A stretch of DNA of 64,000 nucleotides from Berberis thunbergii (GCA_003290165.1 QNQO01001818.1:124001-188000); one strand, 5' to 3'; shown: positions 1 to 12,079, counted from the first letter of the stretch. Notes: a model not told the origin generated them from the sequence alone. Translations and numbers: made by a program.

Positions 1-3000
1 ATGATGCTCCGAGGCAAGCCCCAATACTTCACCACATGCTGAAAGAACAACTTGGCGGCTTGCTCGGCCGTACAATCGCGTGGGGCAGGTATGAAAGTTC
101 CATACTTGGAAAAGCGATCGACCACCACCATAATTGAGCCATACCCATCAGACTTGGGCAAGGCTGATATGAAATCCATTGAGACACTCTCCCAAGGCCT
201 TTTCGAAATCGGCAAAGGCTGCAATAGTCCTGCCGGTACACGTTGCTCTATCTTGTCTTGTTGGCACACAAGACAAGTCTTTACATAGGCCTCGATATCG
301 TCTCGCATATGAGGCCAATAGTAGTCTACCTCCAAGAGTGCCAATGTCCGTTGCATCCCCGGATGGCCAGCCCACATTGAGTCGTGGCACTCCTTCATGA
401 TGTCTCGCCTAAGATTATCCCACTTAGGCACATATATGCGATGACCGACGGTGTAGAGCACCCCATTCTCTACCCAAAACCGTCGAGTCTTCCCCTCCTT
501 GGCCATCTCCATGAGTCCCTTGGCCAAGGGGTCTTGAGAAGTCCCCTCCTTGATCCGATCAAGAAGGTTGCTAGCGGCGCTGCTTGCGCTAGCGAGCATG
601 GCCTTTCGGCTGAGAGCATCAGCAACAACATTAACTTTGCCCGGCTTGTACTCCATGACATAATCGAACTCTGCTAAGAAATCTTGCCACCGAGCTTGCT
701 TAGGGCTGATCTTCTTCTGATTTTGAAAATAACTCGTAGCCACATTGTCGGTCATAATGGTAAACCGACTCCCAAGCAAATAGTGCCTCCAAGTTCGCAA
801 GCAATGAATGATGGCTGTCATCTCCTTGTCATGCACCGGATACCGTTTCTCGGTATCGTTGAGCTTGCGAGACTCATAGGCTATGGGATGCCCCTCTTGC
901 ATAAGCACCCCTCCGATGGCAAAGTTTGATGCATCAGTGTGAAGTTCGAATGACTTAGCATAATCGAGCAAGGCCAAGACAGGTTCCTTGGTGACTGCCT
1001 TCTTCAAATCATTGAATGCTTCTTGGCATTTATCACTCCAATGCCACTGCACCTTCTTCTTCAGCAAGTCGGTTAGTGGGGCTGCTATCGCCGAGTAGCT
1101 CAAAATGAATCTCCGATAATAATTGGCTAGTCCAAGGAAAGAACGTAGCTCCGAAACGTTCTTGGGTGGCTCCCATTCATTGATAGCCTGCACTTTGTCC
1201 CGTTCCATCATGATCTTTCCAGCCTTGATGCGGTGCCCCAAGAAAGACACCTCGACTTGGGCGAACGAGCACTTCTCCAATTTCACGTACAGCTCGCTCT
1301 CTCGCAATGCTTGGAAAACCTGTCGCAAGTGATGCACATGTTCTTCTAAGTTGTCGCTATACACGACGATATCGTCGAGATAGACGACTACAAATTTATC
1401 CAAGAAAGGCTGAAAGATTCTGTTCATTAAAGTGCAGAAAGTAGCCGGGGCATTGGTGAGACCAAAAGGCATCACCAAGAATTCATAAGACCCATAGCGA
1501 GTGACGCATGTCGTCTTTGGCTCATCTCCTTTGGCTATGCGCACTTGCCAATACCCCGATCGGAGATCTATTTTAGAAAAGTACCTGGCTTTACCAAGCC
1601 TATCGAAAAGATCAGCAACCAAAGGAATTGGATACTTGTTCTTAATGGTTACTTTGTTAAGTGCTCGGTAATCGATGCACATACGCAAGGACCCGTCGTG
1701 CTTGCGTTGGAACAATACTGGTGCACCGAATGGGGCCTTGGATGGCCGAATGAACCCCGCGTCCAGCAGCTCCTTGAGTTGCTTGCGTAGCTCTTCCAAC
1801 TCTGGCGGTGCCATCCGATAAGGCGCCATGGCTGGAGGCCTAGCCCCTGGCTCCAGCTCGATCATATGATCGACTTCCCTTCTTGGAGGAAGTCTCTTGG
1901 GTAGCTCTGGAGGCATGACATCTTTATACTCTTTCAAAATCGTAGCTACCTCCTTCGGAACCTCGCTGGGTTGAGGCCCATCTTCGATCAACGTGGCCAC
2001 AAATGTTGCTTGCCCCTTTTGCACGCCTTTCTTCACTTGAATGGCTGACAACATCTTGGCCTCCATGATTTCCCGAGTGACAGGGACAGAGCATGCTTCT
2101 CGATCCTTTGCAATAGTCATCGACCCGTCCCTTTCTAATGTCCATGGCTTCACCGTATCCATGAACTCCATGCCCAGCACCAATGAGAAGTCGTCCATCG
2201 TGACGATAGTCAGGTCCACCATCCCCTTCCATTCACCCGAATGAAGGGAGACGCCTCGTGCTACACCATGGATAGGCACCGGTGCTGTGTTGACGGTCTT
2301 CAAGGTGCCTGGCTCCTTGGTGTACTGCACGCCCAGCCTTGTTGCCTCCTTTAAAGCAACAAAATTGTGCGTTGCACCCGTGTCGACGAGTGCCTTTGAA
2401 GCCTTGCCATTTACCTTGGCTTCCACAAACATAAGAGCAGATTTCTTCGAACGGGGCAGCATACTTACCTTAGCCACGTTGCTTTGCTCCACCGTAGCCT
2501 TGATGCTGCTTAACAAGCGCAAAGTCCCCATTTGCGCCTCATTCCCCGATGATTCCCCGGACGATCCACTCTTGCCAGCGATCATCGCATTGAGCTTTTG
2601 TCGCTGTGGGCATTCCCTAGCCCAGTGCGGCCCTCCGCACAAGAAGCAGTCGCGGTTTTTCACCTTGCTATCTGAAAAGGACTGCTTGGCTTTGTCCTTC
2701 CTCTCAAACTGCTTGCCGCCGCTGCTACTGCTGCTTCTTTCAGTGGGTTTTGCTCCCCCACCTTTTCCCTTGTTACCGCTGCCACTCATGTTGCCGCCCT
2801 TGTGGCTTTTCGAATCAGCCTTGTATTCGAACAGGGATTCGGCAACTGCGATGGCCTCCGCAAGTGATTGAACATTGCGTCTCTTTAACTCTTGCTCAGC
2901 CCATCGTTGTAGTCCATCCATGAAGTAGACGAGCTGGGTCTTCTCCGGCATGTCCGAGACTTCAAGCATAAGAGAAGTGAACTGCTTGACATACTCTTTG

Positions 3001-3752
3001 ATTGACCCTGTATGCTTCAATCCACGCAGCCTCTTCATAGCAACTTCCTCCGCGTTCTCCGGATAGAATTGCCGCTTGAAATCCGCCTTGAACTCGTCCC
3101 AAGTCTTAAGTGAGCAAATACCCTTCTTGATATCTGACTCACGCCTCCTCCACCAAAGGATGGCATCATCACCCAAGTACATGGTGACGGTAGTGATCTT
3201 GGACTCATCGTCGTCCAAGCGCATCGCGTCAAAGTATTTTTCAACACTCCATAGGAAGTTGTCGAGCTCCCTAGCATCGCGCTTCCCATGGTACCTTGGC
3301 GACTCGGATACCTTCATCCTTGGTCCCTCTCGTATAGTAGCACTACCTGCCACAGCCGCCTTGCATAGGTTGACGTCCGATTGCAAGGACTCAACCTGCT
3401 CCCGGATGGCTTGGAGCTGCCTCATCAGTGTGTCCTTGAGTTGGCCCATCTCGTTGCGCATAACATCCGCAACTTGGTTGACGAGAAGTTGAGTCTCGTC
3501 TTTGGCTTCCACAGTGCCAAGCTCAAGGTCATGGACGCGGCTATCGAGTTGCTCGATATCCATAGTGACGCTAGCCAACGTCCCATTGAAGGACTCAACC
3601 TTCTGTTCCATCTCCCCGACGCTGTCCTGGAGATCACCCACAGTCAGCTCCACCTTGGCCATACGATCCTCAAGCATGCTGGTCCGACTAGTCTTTCTTC
3701 CTGTCTCCTCGACCACGGACCCTCCAACAACACTCTCTTTGTTTCCCAACAT
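1..3752 (-). CDS. Gag-Pol polyprotein of a Ty3/gypsy retrotransposon (partial, no stop in window)
   Basis: Translating the minus strand from ATG at 3752 gives 1250 codons without a stop, in phase to base 3. In order: a coiled-coil-like N-terminus; a retrotransposon gag domain (about residues 150-300); a CCHC zinc knuckle (C-x2-C-x3-H-x4-C, near residue 365); an aspartic protease with [11 protein letters not shown] (near 455); reverse transcriptase with DLRSGYWQV and the catalytic YLDDIVVYS (near 795); RNase H with [11 protein letters not shown] (near 940) ending in ADALSRK; and an integrase HHCC zinc finger (near 1120-1170) followed by the first part of the catalytic core (SMDFI). The later integrase catalytic residues and any chromodomain are off the edge. 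Gag and pol share one frame. Function: capsid formation, cDNA synthesis and integration of the element. Confidence 0.93.
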   Translation of the reverse strand, partial: MLGNKESVVGGSVVEETGRKTSRTSMLEDRMAKVELTVGDLQDSVGEMEQKVESFNGTLASVTMDIEQLDSRVHDLELGTVEAKDETQLLVNQVADVMRNEMGQLKDTLMRQLQAIREQVESLQSDVNLCKAAVAGSATIREGPRMKVSESPRYHGKRDARELDNFLWSVEKYFDAMRLDDDESKITTVTMYLGDDAILWWRRRESDIKKGICSLKTWDEFKADFKRQFYPENAEEVAMKRLRGLKHTGSIKEYVKQFTSLMLEVSDMPEKTQLVYFMDGLQRWAEQELKRRNVQSLAEAIAVAESLFEYKADSKSHKGGNMSGSGNKGKGGGAKPTERSSSSSGGKQFERKDKAKQSFSDSKVKNRDCFLCGGPHWARECPQRQKLNAMIAGKSGSSGESSGNEAQMGTLRLLSSIKATVEQSNVAKVSMLPRSKKSALMFVEAKVNGKASKALVDTGATHNFVALKEATRLGVQYTKEPGTLKTVNTAPVPIHGVARGVSLHSGEWKGMVDLTIVTMDDFSLVLGMEFMDTVKPWTLERDGSMTIAKDREACSVPVTREIMEAKMLSAIQVKKGVQKGQATFVATLIEDGPQPSEVPKEVATILKEYKDVMPPELPKRLPPRREVDHMIELEPGARPPAMAPYRMAPPELEELRKQLKELLDAGFIRPSKAPFGAPVLFQRKHDGSLRMCIDYRALNKVTIKNKYPIPLVADLFDRLGKARYFSKIDLRSGYWQVRIAKGDEPKTTCVTRYGSYEFLVMPFGLTNAPATFCTLMNRIFQPFLDKFVVVYLDDIVVYSDNLEEHVHHLRQVFQALRESELYVKLEKCSFAQVEVSFLGHRIKAGKIMMERDKVQAINEWEPPKNVSELRSFLGLANYYRRFILSYSAIAAPLTDLLKKKVQWHWSDKCQEAFNDLKKAVTKEPVLALLDYAKSFELHTDASNFAIGGVLMQEGHPIAYESRKLNDTEKRYPVHDKEMTAIIHCLRTWRHYLLGSRFTIMTDNVATSYFQNQKKISPKQARWQDFLAEFDYVMEYKPGKVNVVADALSRKAMLASASSAASNLLDRIKEGTSQDPLAKGLMEMAKEGKTRRFWVENGVLYTVGHRIYVPKWDNLRRDIMKECHDSMWAGHPGMQRTLALLEVDYYWPHMRDDIEAYVKTCLVCQQDKIEQRVPAGLLQPLPISKRPWESVSMDFISALPKSDGYGSIMVVVDRFSKYGTFIPAPRDCTAEQAAKLFFQHVVKYWGLPRSI

Positions 3753-3836
3753 GATCAGATTGCTCCGCACCTAATCTTCGTACACACAGCAGCTAGCACA
3801 ACGCAACTTCAGCAAGACCGCCCCTACGATCGTCGC

Positions 3837-3849
3837 GGCTCTGATACCA
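3837..3849 (-). other. Primer binding site (tRNA-iMet type)
   Basis: On the minus strand this reads TGGTATCAGAGCC, the usual plant initiator-Met tRNA primer site. It lies two bases inside the inner LTR end, where reverse transcription would be primed. Confidence 0.85.
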
Positions 3850-3851
3850 CA

Positions 3852-4406
3852 TGTCACGTGCTGACCTTTTTTCCCTTGGCTAACACGCTGCCCACTAACG
3901 TCACACTCCCGTCGGACTAACTAGTCAAGGCACTTCGATGCTTGGCTAATGCTAAGTGATGCTACGAAAGCTTAAGTGAGGAAAATGCTAAGGCACAAGT
4001 GTTTAGGCTTTTAAAAGAATGCTTTGTATTGCTTGAGAGAGTTGTACAAGTGTTTGATGATATGTACAAATGAATGCCAAGGCCTATTTATAGGCCCTTA
4101 AAGTCCTAGAGGCTTCTAGCCTAGAACCTTCCACAATCCTCCATCAAAGGAGTATTCTCTATGCATCTAGAAAGTTCCCACCTCCAAAGGAACTAGAAAT
4201 TACAAGGAGGCTTCTAGAAAATACTACACAAGTCTATACAAGGGTGTTCTAGATTCATCCATGCTAGAACACTCTAGAGAAAGCAAATTTAGAATGTCCA
4301 AGAACACTCTAGAACCTTCCGGAGGCATCTAGAGAAAGCTATGCTAGATGGCTCGTGATACCTAGCTATCTATCTAGGTAATTCCCTACAAAACACTTCT
4401 CCCACA
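3852..4406 (-). repeat. 5' LTR of the Ty3/gypsy element
   Basis: Minus-strand ends are TGTGGGAG... and ...CGTGACA, a TG..CA pair with short inverted ends. A TATAAATA promoter box lies near 4083-4092 (minus strand), placing U3 to the right and R-U5 to the left. The inner end is fixed by the primer site; the outer end (4406) is inferred because the partner LTR is not in the window. Confidence 0.7.
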
Positions 4407-4703
4407 TCAAATCACAAATCACAAATCAGCACTCAACCCCTACCTATCTAAGGCTTACCTCACCTTCAATCCCTACCTATCTAGGGAATTATCTCACCTT
4501 CAACCTTTAATCCCTAAAAGAACTTAGACATTTACTTAATAGTTTAAAGGTCGACTTAAATTAAAATATAAACCACAAATCACTTCTCTCTCTCTCTCTT
4601 AGGCAGCGACTATTACATCTTTCAAACATTTACTTAATAGCTTAAAGGCCGACTTAAATTAAAATATAAATAAAAAATGTATAATATAATAATATATTAC
4701 GGA
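4407..4703. repeat. Unassigned AT-rich stretch with a 45-bp direct repeat and a CT microsatellite
   Basis: Between the LTR and the host copy starting near 4704. A unit at 4528-4572 recurs at 4626-4670, 98 bases apart, with a short (CT)n tract between. No coding potential seen. It may be outer LTR sequence or the remnant of another insertion. Confidence 0.5.
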
Positions 4704-5319
4704 CCGAGTGACTGATTATACATCTCTGCTTCTCTGACACGTTCATGACTGACATTGATACATTTCTAGTGGTCGGCAAGGTCTTCTCCTACTTTACTTT
4801 GATAGGGAAATCGGGGTATTTATGGATAATAGGCGGTTAACTATGAGAATGATGAAAGATTTGATGGAGAAATAAGAGTTATTGAAAAGAAAATGATGCC
4901 ATGGAAAGAGAAGAAAGAAGCAGAGTATGAGACTAAGGAAACCTTCTTAAAGAAATGGAACAGATCAAAAGCACCACTACCTTACCAACGAAAATAGAAC
5001 TGTGAATTCTCTCTTTCCATGAAGGAATTATAATGTGGGATTTTGTGAGTCAGAAAGATTTCACATTCTGCAATATCATTGTAAACTATGATGCATCTTT
5101 GAGAGAAGTCATACCTTTAATAATTGTCTCAAGAAATTCTTCAACCTTCAGGACTTTCGTTACCTATACAGAAACATAAACCAAGATAAGTTTACTGGAA
5201 AGTGACGAGCATCTCTAACATTATTCATCTAACCTCCCAGTTATGGAGGTTCTTAGCACATTAACACATCATTTGCATATCTTGTAAGTTAAAGATCATT
5301 GATTCTACAAAATACATCT
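4704..5319 (-). pseudogene. H-gene fragment (copy 1), one exon plus introns
   Basis: This segment matches the H-gene 3' region found at 34925-35547, 55607-56230 and, inverted, 22882-23510. One exon is recognisable at about 5115-5163 (minus strand), encoding VTKVLKVEEFLETIIK with GT and AG flanks. The next exons are missing because the Ty3/gypsy flank interrupts the copy near 4704. The right end is the intronic point where E2 begins, next to the bases catct, the same insertion point as E1. Confidence 0.65.
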
Positions 5320-5970
5320 TGATACAATCATTTTTCGCTCCCTGCTCCGTCCTAGTCCGGCTAACCTATTTGACTTGCACAAGTAGCACACGTGAACCAC
5401 AGACCACGGTGGGGTGGTCGATGATACTCCGATGCTAAAGTCAGACAAGGATCCGAGGAAGGTGCAATGCTGTAACAAGGATTGTAGCGTACCTTAGCTT
5501 ATCGAGCTCATGTCCTATTTATAGTGTAAGGAGTACTAGTTTAACCAGGCCATCGTAGGCATAAATTAGGGAGGAGATTTTCATGGAGATCCCTCTCTAA
5601 TTAGGAGTCGTGCTGTAGGAGGGAAGTTCTCTGTTAGTTTCGTGCTCCTAGATACGCGAGAGATAATTTCCAATCCAAGAGTATTCCGTACTAGGGAGTT
5701 CCCTTGTGTGGAAGATACTATGGTATTTGCTTCCTAGTTGGAAGCAAATAGCAGCTGTGAATGCCCGTTTGAAGCAGATCATCGAGACACTTGTCTGAAA
5801 ATGGCTTACGGGTATTGAAGACAGCTGTGAGACGTGTGGGCCTAGCATGCTGTGAGAGTCCGAGCCCATCTGGTTGGATCCGTATTGGGGTGTTGCTTGA
5901 GCTTGTAGTTTCTCGAAATCATCATGACTCGTGTACGACTCAAGGGTATGACAATTTTTATGTATTATCA
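5320..5970 (-). repeat. 3' LTR of E2
   Basis: 651 bases, same length as the E1 3' LTR, with TGATAC... and ...TTATCA ends. A TATAAATAG box lies on the minus strand near 5515-5525. Left flank catct matches the E1 target duplication. Confidence 0.85.
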
Positions 5971-6225
5971 GCTACTCCTCCCGAAGTTGTGGGTCGTCAC
6001 ATCGGTTTGCTAAGTCATATCTAGAAGGGATGTGTCGCTCATTATGATTGAATTTGAATCATTGCTTGAGCCGCGCACTGCATTAATTGAGCGTGCGCTG
6101 GTTCAGCAGAAAAGAGGCGGGAACCCATCACCTATATAGGTCATCTGTAGTGCAGAGTCTGACTCTTATACTTTTCTTGCTTTTGAAGATATCGTTCTGA
6201 TTAGAAGAGTTTGTTCGTCTTCTCC

Positions 6226-8726
6226 ATGGCGCTTGAGAAGATCTTCTTGATGACGCTATCTTGGCCGAGGACCTAGAATTTTTTGAAGACAGGTTGTTGT
6301 CTGAATCTGTTCTTGCCGAAACCCGTACTAAATTTGGAGTACCGGAGGATTTGCCGTTGTATCTTTTGACGGGCGACTAAAAGCCAATGTCGCCTCCGGA
6401 CGGTCTCATCTGTTTACACAGGGGGATGCTTCAAATTGGAGTGCACTTCCCGGTCTTGAACGTGATCTGGGAGTTCTTGAATCTGCTAGGGATTCCTCCA
6501 GCTCAGTTGGGACCCAATGGATACAGAGTTATCCTCATGATCCTGCTCTGTGCTAAGAAGGTCGGTGTTAGCATGACACCGTAGGTGATCCAGTTGCTTA
6601 CCGCTCCTCCAGAACAATGCTGTCTGTAAGTTGAGGACGCCGAAGTGCTTCGGTAGAATGCTTGATGACTTCAAGTTCTGGTAGAAGTTTTTCTTTTTGG
6701 CCCTTACAGATTCGAAGTATTTCCTATGCAAGGGTCATCCGCTCGAACGACAACTCAAACCACTTCGTAAGTTTGACTCTTTTCTTGTAACTTTGATATC
6801 TTTGACGGTGGGTTGACTAACCGTTGCTTATGTTCTTTTGCAGGGAGGTTTCCCATTACTCCTCTTACCTTGGAGGAGCGAACCACCATGGAAAAATTTC
6901 GTGACTTGCTGCAAAGGGAGGTGATTGGTAATTAGAGTTTCCAACTTCATTCGTAGTGGGCTGTGGGACAATTAGCACATGGCCCCCACTTCTTATCGAG
7001 ATGCTTGCATTAAGTCGAAAGATGGGGCCCCTTACAAAAAGAGGAAGGCCGCTAGAACCAATGCTCTTGTTCTGTCTGATGTGGAGCCGTTTTCTGAGAT
7101 GGTTGCCTCCTTAGTGAAGAAGAAGTCTCGTGTCAGAACTGGTTCGTCTTTAGCGCGACTCGCTCCATCAAGAAAAAAGTGTGAGTCTGTTGGCCTGTTG
7201 GGGCGGAGTTTAATGTTCCCGGCTTGGAGGAAGATTATTTGTGGTTGGCGGGAGTCATAGACGGGTCGAACTTAGTGATGCGCAGGTAGCAACTCTGAAT
7301 GATTGTCTGCTGCGGGTAGCAATGGCGGACTACAAGAAACATGACCGGTACTGGGGCCGTTTTGGTAGAAGGCCCTTTTGAAGATTCGTCCGAGGTAGTG
7401 GGGTCTGACCACCCTACTAATGATTTTCCAGAGAGTGGCCACAGTACCAGTCATGTTTCCTGTAGTCCGCGTGGTTCACCGTCTCGTCGAGGGCCATGGT
7501 TAGAAGTGTTGGAGGGCCCTTTGGATACTTTGCTTCCTCCTCTGCTTCTGGATCCCATTGAGCTGCCTCGCAGTAAAGGGTCGGTTGCTCTTGATAAATG
7601 AAAAGCAACGGAGGAGAGTCTGAGGACGGTGGTGACCTTGAAAGTTGGTGCTAGCGTAGTTCCTGATCAGAGGAAGCTTCATCCTGATGCGCGGAGAAGT
7701 CCGTTTGTGTCAGACTTGGTGAAGATGAGCTCGTAGGTCTGGCACCGAGAGGTGGATATAGAGTATGCTTCGAGGAAGCATATTAGTGTACGTCACAACT
7801 GGTCGATGAACCACGGTCCGAAACCCGATGAGGATTCAATTGAGAGGTGTATGGATAAGGGTTTGAAGTACCTTATGCTGGTTATGTCTCATAAGAGCCA
7901 CGCGATCATCGCTGGAATGGAAGTCGAGGTGGCTCATGAGAGAGTGTATACCTTGGAACGCATTTTCTCGCATGTGCAGACGTTGTATTGTGATGCGCTC
8001 CATGAAATTGAGCGGCTTAAGAAGCGAGCTGAAGAGATGCAGTTGGATCGTTCAATTGTGGCCATTGAGGTTTAGAGAGCTCGTCTTGAGGGCCTTGAGC
8101 ACAAACTGACGGAGGTTGAGACCGAGAGGGACAGACTCAGGAAGGAGCTGTGCCGAATGCGTCGAGAAGTCGAGGTTACGCAGAAAGCTGTGGATAAAAT
8201 GAGTTCTGAGCTTTAGTCCTTTGCTAAAGAGACTGCTTAAAAGGAAGTTGGTTGGGTCGCTGAGAAGCGACGGTTGAAATTCGATGTGGATTTCTATGCT
8301 CGAGAAGCGAGGAAGGCTGAAGATCAGTTGGAGCCGGGGTGGCATAAACTCAGTGTTGTGAAGAGCCATCTGGCCACAGAGCAGTCTCAGGTTGATGCAT
8401 TGACTGGTAAGTTGGAGCTGCCGAAGCGCGAACCTATTGATGCGAAGGTGCAGGAGGAAGAGTTTCTTCAGGAACAAGGCAAATGGGAGTTTCGCTGGGT
8501 TGTACATGGCCAGCTGGAGCTATTGTCGCTGATGAAGGAGCATTTGGAGTGGGACCTTGAACGTTATAAGAAGATGTCATATTTAGACTTGTCTGTCACT
8601 TTTGTGTCGTCAGACGAGAAGGATGATTCGGTCCCTAACGTCCAGGTCAAAGTGCGTATGGATGCAACTTTTGCCCCTTTTTCCATTAGGCTTAGCTCTT
8701 TTGTTTCTGTATCTTCTCCTGATTAG
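6226..8726 (+). pseudogene. Antisense ORF region of E2 (putative gypsy-type transposon domain), decayed
   Basis: Plus-strand reading opposite to the element. From the ATG at 6226 the N-terminal part includes FPVLNVIWEF and PAQLGPNGYRVI, resembling the 'putative gypsy type transposon' domain (PF04195) of antisense ORFs in Tat/Retand-like elements. A likely intron runs from 6768 (gtaagt) to about 6841 (ttttgcag). A basic, Ser-rich part follows (MAPTSYRDACIKSKDGAPYK from 6979), then heptad-like coiled coils (7752-8726). Several stops and frame changes break it, so it is not translatable as one protein. Function unknown; assignment is from memory of the family. Confidence 0.6.
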
Positions 8727-9184
8727 GAGCAACTTTGTGTGCTTGTACTCTTTTTGTCTTGACCATTAATGAAAGCAGTGTTATCCGTTTTACGCCTTTT
8801 GTTTCCATTGGCATAGGCTAGTCGAATCAACAGGACGTTAACTGGTCTGTCTGCGGTAGAGAGCTTGATTGCTTCACATTGTGAATGACCTGGGTCATTG
8901 CATGTTTGTCTGACTGGCCAACTGTAGCTGTTGCCTTGGGTGAGCTATGGTGGTCAAGTGTATGTGTCAGAGCGTTCGCGCTGAGTCAGGCACCGCAAGC
9001 TCGGGTCGGCATCCTAATTAGCTTTTATGCGGGCAACGACTATACCATCTCTGTATCAGCACGAGTGGCATTTTCTAATGTTAGGATGCCAATCCATTTG
9101 AGCGTGAAGGTGCTGACTTGGTTAGATTCATATTTGCATCCACTGGTTGAGTATGACAGCGGAAGTCGTGTGGCGAGCTACTGG

Positions 9185-9720
9185 AGACTCCCACCAAAGG
9201 TTTGGCGACCAGACTGAAAAGTAGTGGTCCCATGGCAAGCTGTCGAAATCATTTCAGAACTGACTAGGCTCCCACCATCCAAATTATCTACACCTGAGTG
9301 CACCAAGCTACAAATTTGGGAGTGTTTTAGCGGCCACACTTAAAAGCAACGATCCCGTGGCAAACCGTCGAATCAGTTCAGGACTGACTGGGCTCCCACC
9401 TTCTAGACTATCTACACCCTTGCGCTGAGGCTACAAGTCTAGGGTTAGTGATTCGACGGCCACGTTGAAGAGCAGTGGTCTTGTGGCGAGCCGTCGGAAT
9501 CAGTTCGGGACTGACTGGGCTCCCACCTTCTGGACTATCTGCTCCTTCGCATTGGGGGCTACAAATCCAGGGTTTGATCAGAAGCTTTCGTCGCTAGTGG
9601 TCACCAGCTAGGTTTACCTGATTGGGTTAGGCGATCATTGTCTGCGAAGGGGCAATGATCCCTGGCAAGTCGCCGTTACCAAGCGTGATAGCTTTGATTA
9701 GACTCCCACTTCCTAAACCG
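9185..9720. repeat. Tandem array, about 125-bp unit (E2)
   Basis: The anchor TGACTRGGCTCCCACC recurs at 9261, 9385 and 9512, with weaker edge units near 9185 and 9700. Units also share GTCGRAATCAGTTC. The E1 array at 39385-40150 holds five well-aligned units. Tandem arrays in the 3' non-coding region are typical of Tat-lineage elements. Confidence 0.8.
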
Positions 9721-10086
9721 CCGACATCCACACTGGGCGGACAAGGTGTCGGGATGAACCGAAAGTTATCGTCATCAGTCATGGCTGACTAAACTTGCCC
9801 GGTTCGAAAGGAGGTTACCTTAAACCAGCTAGTTATTTGCACGTACGATTTGTATGCCAGAGTTGACTAGGATCTTTTGGTGCTCGTGCTATGCATGCGA
9901 TAGGGTGTTGTTTGATTATCAAGCTGGGTCCAGGGCTCGCAAAGGAAGGGCTATGGTTTCATGCACGGTGCGATGTGTGTATGGCGTAGATCGTGCGGTG
10001 ACACGTGTACGTCGCAGGTTGCATGGCAGTTGAGTATCGGTTACTCCCCACCAATTGACGGGGTTACGTGCAACGACATTAATTGA

Positions 10087-10551
10087 TTGACATGTTCTAC
10101 GCAGTTTCTATGGGGACCATTATCTTCCTGTTTTTCAGACGTTGTTCAATGCTTGAGTGCCTGTTCGGTGAACCATTATGTCTATATAATTGTGTTTTTC
10201 GATCGTTGTAGGCAGTTTCTTTCGCAAAGTTTATCTTTTGTAATGTTCTTGTTTGAAGAAGATGTTTTGGGTTTTCCAAAGGCTGAAGAAGACGCTTTGA
10301 GTTTTCCAAAGGCTGAAGTTGTATCTCCGTGTCTGGAGTTTCCAAGTGTTATGATGTTTATGCCATTCAGGCATGGCGAGAGTTTTCGTTATGTGTGGTC
10401 ATCTGATAAGGGTGAGCACGTAGTTGATTCGCCGAGGTGTCATAATTCCTTTTTATATCGCGGAGAAGTGGTACAGATTTGTTGCCAAGAGAGATGCCCT
10501 GGTGTTACACCATACCACTTGTATCATCGTGTGTTCGGATGCCGCAGCTGA
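10087..10551 (+). other. Open 154-codon frame in the E2 non-coding region, function unknown
   Basis: Unrecognised. It is open for 154 codons and its counterpart in E1 (40568-41029, 153 codons) is also open, although neighbouring retroelement frames are riddled with stops. It contains a short internal repeat (GFPKAEEDALSFPKAE). No signal, membrane segment or known motif was recognised. It may be a chance frame conserved because the two copies are recent duplicates. Confidence 0.3.
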
Positions 10552-11651
10552 CCAGTGGTTGATCGAAGTGTTGGTTGATGTGCGATGTTTTCGAGTGTGG
10601 TACCCCTCAGCCATTCCAGGTATCGCATGTGTGAAAAGTGGCCTCCCTTGGCAGTACTGTGAGACCTCAATTACATTGATGCTTGTGGCCATCCTCATTT
10701 TGCCCGCTTGGAAGCTGTTTGAGGAAGTGAGAAAGGGTGAGGCGTCTCTTGAAGGAGATCAACAGCTCATCGGGAGGTGTTCAACGCTGCAACAAGGGTG
10801 TCTTAATGGAGGGATGTGACGGAGCAATCTGAATACTCAATCCTTTCGATCCCTTATGGCACTTCGTCTTTGTCTTGAGAAGGTTTCGAGGTCTCCTATT
10901 ATCTTATCTTCGTATCGTCTTCGGAAGGGGTCGGGAAGTACGAGCAAGTCGTCACTCCATGTTGACCTGGTGCCTGCGGTGCATAGCTTTGGTATCCGCC
11001 TCAGGGTGCTCGCAGTGTGTAGTCTTCGTATCCGCCTCAAAGTGCTTGTTGTTACATCTTTCTAATAATCAATAGAGTTTGTTTTTGTAATTCTTGTTTT
11101 TATTTCTTAAATGATCGAAAATTACATGTCTCTTCAGAACTCTAAACTTGATATTGACTTTGGAAAGGGAAACAAACAAATTAAAGCAAACTAACTCTTG
11201 ACGGGGATGAAGTGATCCTGGCCTTGAAATGAGTCTTAGAGGGTCTTTCGGCGGACTGTTGAGGTGTCGTAAAGTCTACTGAAGAGTAAACCTTATGGAG
11301 GTGTGGATCTCCTTTCTAACAGAGTGTAGGGAGGATGCGCCCCTGCTGAACATGGCCTTTTTATCTCGTCGAGCGGAAGAAATTGATGTTGCTATACCGC
11401 TTGACCCTGATGTCTCCACCGGCGACTGACTTGGCACTGAGTCGGACTGCTCTGCAAGATGCTGCTGGATCTGGGACCACTCTATCTATTTCAGTGCGGC
11501 ATAGTGGCAGCCTCGTGCCACCGGTTGGTCTCCACGTATAGTGCTTTCGGAGTGGTTAGCAGTATACTTAACACACTGATGAAGGGTGGAGACCATTGCC
11601 TCCATTTGATGGGGCCATGGCCTTCCCATGATGAGATTGTAGGATGACGGT

Positions 11652-11885
11652 TGATATGAGCATAATTAGGCTATTTTTAGTACCATATGTCTATATGTAT
11701 TTTTGGCTATTACTTGTTAATTATGATACTAATTGTTATTTTCGTGTTTGTGTAGATTTCCAATTACAAGATTCCAAAATAAAAGCTAAGTGAAGCAAAT
11801 TAGCAATTTAGAAATATTGATTGCAAAAAGAAACCACGCAAATAAGGAAATCAAACAGAAAACAATTATAAAAGGGATAATACAT
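11652..11885 (+). mobile_element. Remnant of the nested solo LTR (copy in E2)
   Basis: The first roughly 234 bases match the left end of the solo LTR at 42125-43719, and start at the same retroelement position next to acggt. Similarity is lost near 11885, just after TATAAAAGGG. From 11886 to about 12080 nothing was recognised. Confidence 0.7.
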
Positions 11886-12079
11886 TGCTTTGGGAGAGGC
11901 TCGAGTCCAAAGACTCACTGCATTTTGTGCAATTAATCTCATTTAGGTAGTTTGTTTGTCTGATTATGTAATGGGTCTTAATGGTAATACTAGTAGAATT
12001 TAGGAAAGCTTCTATCTGCTATTTGATGAAATGCCTGAATGATATTTTAATTTTTGAATGGGTTTGGTAATCAGACAAG

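Larger units (their letters stand above)
1..4406 (-). mobile_element. Ty3/gypsy LTR retrotransposon, 5' portion, cut by the window edge
   Basis: The element reads right to left: LTR (3852-4406), a tRNA-iMet-type primer binding site (3837-3849), then one gag-pol frame that leaves the window at base 1. Domain order gag, protease, reverse transcriptase, RNase H, integrase identifies Ty3/gypsy (Metaviridae-type). The distal integrase and the 3' LTR are outside the window, so the target duplication cannot be checked. The uninterrupted frame suggests a young copy, unlike the decayed retroelements elsewhere in the window. Confidence 0.93.
5320..11651 (-). mobile_element. Retroelement E2: 3' part of a non-autonomous Tat-like LTR element
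   Basis: Minus-oriented copy of E1 that keeps only the 3' half: 3' LTR (5320-5970), polypurine-like GGGAGGAGTAGC just inside it, a plus-strand antisense ORF region (6226-8726), a tandem array (9185-9720), and the end of the protease region near 11330-11651 (minus). It is cut at 11651 by a nested LTR remnant at the same position where E1 carries its solo LTR. Gag and the 5' LTR are absent. The insertion point in the H intron is the same as for E1, so it is best read as a segmental duplicate. From 10552 to 11330 only decayed non-coding sequence is seen. Confidence 0.8.

Noticed and set aside
2287..2871. 194-codon plus-strand open frame
   Set aside because: It is the antisense shadow of the gag zinc-knuckle and protease region of the intact minus-strand gag-pol frame.
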